From: CAYVLI01 sp964452105 [NCBI: uncultured Nitrospinota bacterium]
GTDB taxonomy: Bacteria > JAUXIQ01
DNA length: 5,773 nt
Assembly: GCA_964452105.1 (NCBI GenBank)
Contig: CAYVLI010000180.1
Location: forward strand, 1 to 5,773
Reading direction: 5' to 3'
Part shown: positions 1 through 4,004 of the stretch, piece by piece
Position numbering within the stretch: position 1 is the first letter of the stretch
How the letters are laid out: the number at the start of each line of letters is the position of its first letter
The notes under the pieces: generated by a model
What the model was told of the DNA's origin: nothing
What the model saw: the letters and a program-made list of their open reading frames with translations, nothing else
Database searches by the model: none
Translations under genes and position numbers: made by a program

Positions 1-12
1 ATTGGGGCAGGT

Positions 13-110
13 AGGGGGCTAAGGCAGCAAAGGATAGATTTGAACAGAAAATACGCGGTGATGGATGGTTGCGGTTGGAGGGCTTAAAATGCGGAAAAAG
101 GGGGCTTAAT
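13..110 (+). repeat. Three GGGCTTAA-like motifs
   Basis: AGGGGGCTAA lies at 13-22, GAGGGCTTAA around 78-87 and AGGGGGCTTAA at 99-109. The last two are spaced 22 bp apart (CTTAA at 83 and 105), about two helical turns, so a protein could contact both on one DNA face. Short G-rich motifs recur by chance and the match is imperfect, so an iteron or operator role is only a possibility. Confidence 0.25.
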
Positions 111-147
111 GTGATTTGGTTTTACTGAAATGATGTAAATGTGCGGA

Positions 148-176
148 TGCCGTCTGTCCCGTGGGGCTCGACGGCA
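148..176. repeat. 7-bp perfect inverted repeat with 15-nt loop
   Basis: TGCCGTC (148-154) pairs perfectly with GACGGCA (170-176). No T-run follows on the plus strand, so it does not look like a plus-strand intrinsic terminator. It could be an operator or structured leader, or chance. Confidence 0.3.
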
Positions 177-192
177 CTGGCGAGCTAAAATT

Positions 193-260
193 ATTATGCC
201 ATCGAATCGCCCTGCTGTCAAAGGATCAGGCCCATGCAAGGGTACATACATAATTATGCC
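193..260 (+). repeat. Direct repeat ATTATGCC in the leader
   Basis: ATTATGCC occurs at 193-200 (followed by AT) and at 253-260 (followed by CAT), 60 bp apart start to start. The second copy overlaps a 10-bp palindrome and abuts the candidate -10 element of the HTH operon. Paired sites of this kind could bind a regulator, but an octamer repeat in AT-rich DNA is weak evidence. Confidence 0.25.
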
Positions 261-268
261 CATATAAT
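241..268 (+). promoter_or_regulatory. Candidate promoter of the HTH operon with overlapping palindrome
   Basis: A perfect TATAAT lies at 263-268, 43 bp before the first HTH start codon. The best upstream hexamer is only GGTACA (241-246, 16-bp spacer, 3 of 6 to consensus), so activation or a non-standard -35 would be needed. A 10-bp perfect palindrome, CATAATTATG (249-258), sits in the spacer, a typical place for a repressor to occlude RNA polymerase. The encoded HTH proteins are obvious candidate ligands, but that is inference. Confidence 0.35.
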
Positions 269-310
269 AGTAGAACTCGAAACTCCGTCTTAACGTTTGG
301 AGAGGACATC

Positions 311-520
311 ATGGAGCCCAGGCTTATAGATATAAACGAACTCTCTGAATACCTCGGCATGAGCAAGCACACCCTCTATACATGGGTAAGCCAGCGCCGT
401 ATACCTTTCCATAAAGTTGGCCGGTTAACGAAATTCGACCCCGCCGAAATAGACGAATGGATTGACAACCTCCCTGGTGTTGATGTACCCACTGCAAGGT
501 TCAATGAAGAAAAGTTGTGA
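311..520 (+). CDS. Excisionase-type helix-turn-helix DNA-binding protein (first copy)
   Basis: A 69-residue single-domain protein of the excisionase / MerR-like HTH_17 family. The winged HTH covers about residues 5-52: LIDINELSEYLGMS opens it, TLYTWV forms the likely recognition helix, and HKVGRLTKFDPAEIDEWI is the wing plus final helix. The family acts either as Xis, bending att DNA to favour excision, or as a small transcriptional regulator. The start is well supported by GGAGAGG at 299-305, 5 nt before ATG. A second, diverged member lies 63 bp downstream and the integrase follows, which fits a recombination directionality or repressor role. A degenerate copy of the 14-bp repeat found before the next two genes overlaps its last codons (510-523). 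The tail after residue 53 is short and has no recognised motif. Which of the two HTH proteins is Xis cannot be told. Confidence 0.85.
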   Translation: MEPRLIDINELSEYLGMSKHTLYTWVSQRRIPFHKVGRLTKFDPAEIDEWIDNLPGVDVPTARFNEEKL

Positions 521-523
521 AAG
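510..523 (+). repeat. Degenerate third copy of the AAAAGTTGnAA repeat
   Basis: AAAAGTTGTGAAAG at 510-523 resembles the 14-bp repeat at 565-578 and 913-926, with one extra base after GTTG. It overlaps the stop codon of the first HTH gene. On its own it would not be noticed; its position in the same module makes it worth recording. Confidence 0.3.
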
Positions 524-564
524 TGATCGATATATGCAAAGGATAATGGTCTATGCTCTCGTCA

Positions 565-578
565 AATAAAAAGTTGAA
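565..578 (+). repeat. 14-bp direct repeat, copy 1, before second HTH gene
   Basis: AATAAAAAGTTGAA is identical to 913-926, 348 bp downstream. This copy ends 5 bp before the ATG of the second HTH gene and overlaps its ribosome-binding region, so a protein bound here could affect expression of that gene. It could be an operator, an Xis site, or the trace of a small duplication. Confidence 0.5.
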
Positions 579-583
579 GGAAA

Positions 584-817
584 ATGACTAAGCGAAATCC
601 TCAACCTAAACCTGATTTTCTGTATGATGGTCCAGTTACTAAAAGACTTCTCACCGTGAGGGAAGCCGCCATATACCTTGGCAGATCGCAATGGTCCATC
701 AGGGAACTATATTACTCTGGCGAGTTGAAATGTGTCAGGGTGGGGCGAAGAATTCATTTTGACATCAAAGACCTTGACGAGTGGATCGAGCAACACAAGG
801 AAGATGGCAGATTCTGA
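584..817 (+). CDS. Excisionase-type helix-turn-helix DNA-binding protein (second copy)
   Basis: A 77-residue HTH_17 / excisionase-family protein. After a basic, proline-rich N-terminus (residues 1-20), the winged HTH spans about 21-70: RLLTVREAAIYLGRS is the first part, WSIRELYYSGEL the likely recognition helix, VRVGRRIHFD the wing, and KDLDEWIEQH the closing helix. It shares the YLG.S, VGR, FD and DEWI landmarks with the protein at 311-520 but is otherwise diverged, so the two are old paralogues rather than a recent duplication. GAAGG (576-580) is only 3 nt from the ATG, a tight and possibly weak ribosome-binding site that overlaps the end of the 14-bp repeat. The 191-bp gap to int contains the likely int promoter. 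Likely roles are Xis or a regulator of int; the sequence does not decide between them. Confidence 0.85.
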   Translation: MTKRNPQPKPDFLYDGPVTKRLLTVREAAIYLGRSQWSIRELYYSGELKCVRVGRRIHFDIKDLDEWIEQHKEDGRF

Positions 818-912
818 TTCCTTAATTCTTACCAATCTTACACTATACCCTTCGCCGGAAACCCTGAACTGACAGTGTTTCACGCTTTCTCCCACCGCAG
901 CTACCCCACACC

Positions 913-926
913 AATAAAAAGTTGAA
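913..926 (+). repeat. 14-bp direct repeat, copy 2, over int promoter
   Basis: AATAAAAAGTTGAA matches 565-578 perfectly. Its last five bases (922-926) form the start of the candidate int -35 element, so a protein bound here would compete with RNA polymerase. That makes it a plausible operator for one of the two HTH proteins. Confidence 0.5.
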
Positions 927-950
927 AGTCGGGCTGAATACTGGTAAATT
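922..950 (+). promoter_or_regulatory. Candidate promoter of the integrase gene
   Basis: TTGAAA (922-927, 5 of 6 to the sigma70 -35 consensus) is followed after exactly 17 bp by TAAATT (945-950, 4 of 6 to the -10 consensus). This predicts transcription starting near 957 and a leader of about 50 nt before the int ATG. The 14-bp repeat overlaps the -35 element. The match is moderate and untested. Confidence 0.4.
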
Positions 951-993
951 TACGGCGTTGGCTTCTAACGGGAAGAGCAATCTGGCTCCTATC

Positions 994-1008
994 GAAGGAT
1001 AAGGAGAG
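994..1008 (+). promoter_or_regulatory. Ribosome-binding region of int with two candidate SD motifs
   Basis: GAAGGA (994-999) stands 9 nt from the ATG at 1009, and AAGGAG (1001-1006) only 2 nt from it. The upstream motif has the more usual spacing. Overlapping SD choices may limit integrase translation. The ATG is supported by the protein: MGSIYKRG is a familiar integrase N-terminus. Confidence 0.5.
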
Positions 1009-2088
1009 ATGGGAAGTATTTACAAGAGAGGCAATGTCCGCTGGATAGCCTATTATAAGAATGGCAAGCTCTACCGTGAAAGCACTGGCTTGGAAAGCGA
1101 GAGAGAAGCCAGGAGGATATTAAAGCTCAGGGAAGGAGAAGTCGCTTCTGGAAGATTCTCTGGCTTGAGGCCACAGCGTATTAGATTTGGTGAGCTGGCC
1201 CAGGGCCTGGTGAATGATTACAGGGTCAATGGTCGTAAATCCCTAGACCGTGCTGAGAGAAGCATAAGGCATCTGGAAGAATTTTTCGGTGGTATGCGGG
1301 CTATAGAGATAACCACTGATTATGTTAAGGCATATATAGCCGAGCGAAAAGAGGAAGGGGCTTCCAACGCCACCATCAATAGAGAGCTCTCGGCCTTGAA
1401 GCGAATGTTTTCTCTTGCAAAGAAGGAGACACCGCCTAAGGTGATTAACGTTCCATACATCCCTCACCTTGAGGAAAACAATGCCCGGCAAGGCTACTTA
1501 GAGCATGACGAGTTTCTGGCTGTTAGGAAGAATTTGCCGGAGCACCTCAAAACCGCCATGACCATGGCCTACTACACAGGAATGCGCAAAGGCGAGATAC
1601 TTGGCCTCAGATGGGAACAGGTGGACATCGAAAGAGGCATGATAAAGTTAGAGTCCCAGGATACAAAAAATGCGGAGCCCAGAATAATTCCCATGAGTGA
1701 AGAAGTAAGGCAGGCTGTGGCAGAGCATTGGGAAAAACACATGAAGGAGGATCCTCTCTGTCCCTGGGTTTTCACGTGGCGTGGGAAACGAGTTCAGGAT
1801 TTTGAGAAGGCCTGGGCAACTGCTTGTAGAAAGGCCGAGGTCAATAGGCTTTTTCACGACCTACGCAGGACAGCCGTACGCAACATGGTGAGAGCCGGCA
1901 TCCCAGAAGTTGTGGCGATGAAAATTTCAGGACACAAAACCCGTTCTATTTTTGATAGATACAATATCGTTAATGAAGAAGACCTGGTCAAAGCCGCTGA
2001 GAAACTCTCAGATTACTTGTACACAAACATTCACAATTCATTCACAATCGGCGATTTTGAAGATGAAGGAAAAGAGCTAACTAATTGA
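1009..2088 (+). CDS. int: Site-specific tyrosine recombinase (phage-type integrase)
   Basis: A full-length 359-residue integrase that catalyses recombination between element and chromosomal att sites through a covalent 3'-phosphotyrosyl intermediate. Residues 1-50 resemble the AP2-like arm-binding domain (YKRG, RWIAYYKNGKLYRESTG), about 55-150 form the SAM-like core-binding domain, and about 165-335 form the catalytic domain. All six catalytic residues are visible: R193 (TGMRKGE), K220 (DTKNAEPR), H283 and R286 (HDLRR), H309 (SGHK) and the nucleophile Y318 (FDRYN). It should therefore be active if expressed. By hand count 22 of its 37 arginines use AGA or AGG (10 AGG). The gene ends 11 bp before an intact tRNA-Arg(CCU), the likely attachment gene, and its last codons contain an 11-bp tandem repeat. 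About 40 residues follow the catalytic tyrosine, ending in an acidic, motif-free tail. Confidence 0.96.
   Translation: MGSIYKRGNVRWIAYYKNGKLYRESTGLESEREARRILKLREGEVASGRFSGLRPQRIRFGELAQGLVNDYRVNGRKSLDRAERSIRHLEEFFGGMRAIEITTDYVKAYIAERKEEGASNATINRELSALKRMFSLAKKETPPKVINVPYIPHLEENNARQGYLEHDEFLAVRKNLPEHLKTAMTMAYYTGMRKGEILGLRWEQVDIERGMIKLESQDTKNAEPRIIPMSEEVRQAVAEHWEKHMKEDPLCPWVFTWRGKRVQDFEKAWATACRKAEVNRLFHDLRRTAVRNMVRAGIPEVVAMKISGHKTRSIFDRYNIVNEEDLVKAAEKLSDYLYTNIHNSFTIGDFEDEGKELTN
2028..2049 (+). repeat. Tandem 11-bp repeat CATTCACAAT(T/C) in the 3' end of int
   Basis: CATTCACAAT occurs at 2028-2037 and again at 2039-2048, a period of 11 bp or about one helical turn. It lies inside the int reading frame, after the catalytic tyrosine, and 51 bp before the tRNA. 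Tyrosine integrases use short direct repeats beside the core site as arm sites, and the position fits that role. It could instead reflect a local duplication in a loosely constrained C-terminal tail. Confidence 0.4.
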
Positions 2089-2099
2089 TTATAAAGGGT

Positions 2100-2176
2100 G
2101 CCCCCGTAGCTCAGGTGGATAGAGCAAGGGATTCCTAATCCCTGTGCCGCGTGTTCGAGTCACGCCGGGGGTACCA
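2100..2176 (+). tRNA. tRNA-Arg, anticodon CCU (decodes AGG)
   Basis: A complete cloverleaf with encoded CCA. The acceptor 2100-2106 pairs with 2166-2172, all Watson-Crick except a terminal G1-U72 wobble. The D stem is GCTC/GAGC (2109-2112, 2122-2125). The anticodon stem AGGGA/TCCCT (2127-2131, 2139-2143) encloses loop TTCCTAA with anticodon 2134-2136. The variable loop has 5 nt, and the T stem GCGTG/CACGC encloses TTCGAGT (2154-2160). The discriminator is A2173, followed by CCA 2174-2176. A20 in the D-loop and C35 are arginine identity elements. The gene lies 11 bp after the int stop, on the same strand, so its promoter must lie within int or it is read through from int. It is the likely attachment gene, although int sits on the unexpected 5' side. 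Confidence 0.96.
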
Positions 2177-2182
2177 ACATTC

Positions 2183-2210
2183 CTGCATCTCCTATAGCTT
2201 CGAGATGCAG
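2183..2210. repeat. 9-bp perfect inverted repeat just after the tRNA
   Basis: CTGCATCTC (2183-2191) pairs perfectly with GAGATGCAG (2202-2210) around a 10-nt loop, starting 6 bp after the CCA end. No T-run follows, so a classical intrinsic terminator is unlikely. It may be a 3' processing or transcript-end hairpin for the tRNA, or a protein-binding dyad of the integration junction. Confidence 0.4.
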
Positions 2211-2361
2211 TGGCGGATACCTCTCCTCCCGAACGCAACAACCGTTTTGGCATAACAACACCATTTCACCATAATATTTTCCGCCCACCCGGCAAGAAGC
2301 TAACTGTAACATTTGCAGCTTGTTCTTTCCTTCTCGGTGCCTATGTGCTAAAACCCGAATC

Positions 2362-2371
2362 GAAACGTTTC
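2362..2371. repeat. Palindrome GAAACGTTTC upstream of the SDR gene
   Basis: A perfect 10-bp palindrome whose right end is 65 bp before the SDR start. Looser complementarity surrounds it (AAAAC at 2350-2354 with GTTTT at 2382-2386; CCC with GGG). It could be a dimeric repressor operator. As RNA its centre would have no loop, so it is better read as a DNA site. I found no convincing promoter hexamers next to it. Confidence 0.25.
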
Positions 2372-2436
2372 TCGAGGGGTCGTTTTGCGTGCCCGCTAAC
2401 ATGAATCGATACTAAAGTGAACAACGGAGGTATGGC

Positions 2437-3199
2437 ATGGCTGGGTCTCTGGATGGCAAAGTGGCTATGGTTACGGGCGGGAGCTCGGGCATCGGCAGGG
2501 CTGCATCACTTATATGTTCGAGGGAAGGGGCAAAGGTGGTGGTGTCAGACGTGAATATCGAGGGCGGTGAAGATACCGTCCGGATGATAAAAGAAGCGGG
2601 CGGTGAAGCCCTCTTCATCAAGGCCGACGTTTCAAGGGCGGCGGAGGTGGAGGAACTGGTGGAGAATGCCGTAGAGGCCTACGGGCGGTTGGATTGCGCT
2701 GTGAACAACGCCGGGGTGGACCCCATAATGGTGCAGCTGACCAAGCACCGGGAAGATGATTGGGACCACACGCTCGGTGTAAATTTAAAGGGAGTCTGGT
2801 TGTGCATGAAGCATGAGATACCCAGGATGCTGGAAAACGGAGGCGGGGCTATAGTGAACATATCCTCGGCGGCGGGGCTGATAGGCGTTCGCGGCTGTTC
2901 GGCATACGTGGCCAGCAAGCACGGTGTCGTGGGGCTGACCAAGACTGCCGCCCTGGAAATACGCCCACAAAGGGATAAGGGTCAATGCGGTCTGTCCCGG
3001 CAACATCCAGACGCCCATGCTTGAGCGGATTATCGGCCGCGGCCCTGAAAACGAAAAGCTTATGCTGGCCATGCAGCCTCAAGGGCGGCTGGGAGCCCCT
3101 GAAGAGATAGCGGAGGCGGTTGTCTGGCTCTGCACGGATGCGGCCTCATTCGTCACCGGCCATGCCATGGCCGTGGACGGAGGCGCCGTTGCGCAGTAG
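2437..3199 (+). pseudogene. Short-chain dehydrogenase/reductase broken by a 1-base frameshift
   Basis: A classical SDR of about 253 residues once the frame is restored. It shows the cofactor motif TGGSSGIG (13-20), D38 at the end of beta-2 (favours NAD(H) over NADP(H)), NNAG (90-93), N116, and the catalytic triad S144, Y157, K161 (YVASK). GGAGG (2426-2430) lies 6 nt before the ATG. After E174 the frame breaks: one extra A in the AAA at 2957-2959 shifts it and a TGA follows at 3022-3024. Removing one base gives EYAHKGIRVNAVCPGNIQTPML and a normal C-terminus ending at 3199. The shifted product would lack the substrate-lid and C-terminal region and is probably inactive. Either this is a recent pseudogene or the base is a sequencing error; the otherwise perfect remainder fits both. 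The substrate is unknown; the family includes FabG-like and sugar or alcohol dehydrogenases. Confidence 0.88.
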
Positions 3200-3202
3200 G
3201 TC

Positions 3203-3299
3203 AATATATGATTAAGAAAGAACGCCGAAACCGCAACCGATTTGATTTATCCGATGAGCCGTCATATATTACGCACAAATTAATGGCATGACGTTGCGG
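3203..3299. repeat. Two interleaved inverted repeats (pseudoknot-like order)
   Basis: AATATATGA (3203-3211) is the exact complement of TCATATATT (3262-3270), and CCGCAAC (3231-3237) of GTTGCGG (3293-3299). The order A-B-A'-B' means both pairs can form together only as a pseudoknot. They start just after the SDR stop codon. The first pair is AT-rich and the second short, so chance is a serious alternative. Confidence 0.3.
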
Positions 3300-3461
3300 A
3301 TCAGATAAAAACTGTGCAAATCAAGAACCTGCCGGTACAAAACCAGAGAGCCGAGGTGTAAAGAACCGCCCCTTAAATATCCAATCCCGTGATCACAGAT
3401 ATCAGCGTTTCCGGCTGTAGAAGAAGCGTCTGGTCTGCGCCATTCAAATTGAAACTGTCCC

Positions 3462-3489
3462 TTGAAATCAGCACATCCGCACCATAATT
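3462..3489 (+). promoter_or_regulatory. Candidate promoter of the FKBP gene
   Basis: TTGAAA (3462-3467, 5 of 6 to -35) is followed by CATAAT (3483-3488, 5 of 6 to -10) with a 15-bp spacer, or ATAATT (3484-3489) with 16 bp. The implied start near 3496 leaves a short leader that still contains the AGGAGG at 3501-3506. Spacing is below the optimum, so this is tentative. Confidence 0.3.
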
Positions 3490-3511
3490 CTAACCCCGGA
3501 AGGAGGAAAAA

Positions 3512-3940
3512 GTGCCGGAAGCAAAGTCGGGCGACACCGTTAAAGTGCATTACACGGGCAAACTGGAGGACGGCACGGTGTTCGACACATCGGCCGACCG
3601 GGAGCCACTGGAGTTTACAATAGGCCAGGGCCAGGTAATACCGGGCTTCGAAAAAGCCGTTGTGGGAATGAACACAGGGGATACGAAAACTGAGGAAATC
3701 CCCCCTGAAGATGCCTACGGCCCACACCTTGAAGAGCTGATACTGGAGGTGGATATCGATCAGATTCCGGAGAATCTTGATCCACAGGTGGGTCAGAAAC
3801 TGCAAATGCGCCAGGACGATGGCCGAATGGCAATAGTTGAAGTAACGAATGTCTCTGAATCGGGCATGACACTGGATGCCAATCATCCTCTCGCAGGAAA
3901 GGGCCTGACATTCGATATCCAGCTCGTGAATATCGTTTAA
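3512..3940 (+). CDS. SlyD-like FKBP-type peptidyl-prolyl cis-trans isomerase
   Basis: A 142-residue cytosolic foldase that catalyses prolyl isomerisation and, in this family, also acts as a chaperone. The FKBP fold is split by an insert-in-flap domain. Residues 7-27 (GDTVKVHYTGKLEDGTVFDTS) and 33-70 (FTIGQGQVIPGFEKAVVGM, then IPPEDAYG) carry the active-site strands. About 72-120 is the insert domain with substrate-binding chaperone activity, and NHPLAGKGLTFDIQLVNI returns to the FKBP core. There is no signal peptide or membrane segment, and no His/Cys-rich metal-binding tail as in E. coli SlyD, so the slyD symbol is not assigned. The start is GTG at 3512, supported by AGGAGG (3501-3506) 5 nt upstream. 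The gene stands alone; the formate dehydrogenase gene converges on it, 64 bp from its stop, with no clear intrinsic terminator between them. Confidence 0.94.
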   Translation: MPEAKSGDTVKVHYTGKLEDGTVFDTSADREPLEFTIGQGQVIPGFEKAVVGMNTGDTKTEEIPPEDAYGPHLEELILEVDIDQIPENLDPQVGQKLQMRQDDGRMAIVEVTNVSESGMTLDANHPLAGKGLTFDIQLVNIV

Positions 3941-4004
3941 GCACCTGCGTTTCCGGTTTCACCGAGACCCCGGATAGATGCGCCCGCAGGCGGCAAGGGA
4001 ACTT

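Larger units (their letters stand above)
1..310. other. Gene-free leader upstream of the HTH genes
   Basis: I see no supportable gene here. One plus frame is open from base 1 to a TAA at 85-87, which could be the tail of a gene from the left, but its translation resembles nothing I recognise. The stretch is G-rich at the left and AT-rich at the right. It holds three GGGCT(T)AA-type motifs, a 7-bp inverted repeat, a repeated ATTATGCC octamer and a candidate promoter, each listed separately. Confidence 0.6.
1..2099 (+). mobile_element. Partial integrative element: HTH-HTH-int module ending at tRNA-Arg
   Basis: Two small excisionase-type HTH genes followed by a tyrosine recombinase, all on the plus strand and ending 11 bp from a tRNA gene, form the integration module of a prophage, ICE or integrative plasmid. 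No replication, conjugation, structural or cargo gene is visible, so the kind of element cannot be named. The left boundary is not seen and the extent given is only the part in this window. It may also be a decayed remnant, although all three genes read intact. No copy of any tRNA segment occurs elsewhere in the window to mark a second att site. Confidence 0.5.
3200..3511. other. Gene-free stretch between SDR and FKBP genes
   Basis: I find no supportable gene or structural RNA here. The left third is AT-rich and contains two interleaved inverted repeats. The right end holds a candidate promoter and a strong Shine-Dalgarno for the FKBP gene. A minus-strand open frame covering much of the stretch (to 3269) is mostly the shadow of the FKBP gene. 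The length leaves room for a small RNA or regulatory leader, but I cannot show one. Confidence 0.6.

Noticed and set aside
1-87. Plus-strand frame open from the left edge to TAA at 85-87
   Set aside because: Only 28 codons, no recognisable protein and no way to test the frame; could be chance, so not called as a gene tail.
565-926. CRISPR-like array from the repeated 14-mer
   Set aside because: There are only two perfect copies 348 bp apart with a gene between them; spacing and length do not fit an array.
2160-2402. 80-codon minus-strand open frame
   Set aside because: It overlaps the tRNA 3' end and resembles no known protein; treated as chance.
2210-2404. 64-codon plus-strand open frame between tRNA and SDR
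   Set aside because: It starts at a GTG inside the inverted repeat, has no Shine-Dalgarno and its translation has no family resemblance.
2956-2965. Programmed +1 frameshift in the SDR gene
   Set aside because: There is no slippery codon or stop at the shift point, no stimulatory structure is apparent, and SDRs are not known to use recoding.
3017-3199. Separate 60-residue gene starting at ATG 3017
   Set aside because: It has no ribosome-binding site and its sequence is the normal C-terminus of the SDR, displaced by the frameshift.
3269-3886. 205-codon minus-strand open frame
   Set aside because: Much of it is antisense to the well-supported FKBP gene; the Cys/His/Phe-rich translation is typical of a shadow frame.
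3941-4004. Bidirectional terminator between the convergent FKBP and formate dehydrogenase genes
   Set aside because: Only a 6-bp stem with a G-U pair (3955-3960 with 3964-3969) and a 3-nt loop is visible, with no T-run on either strand.
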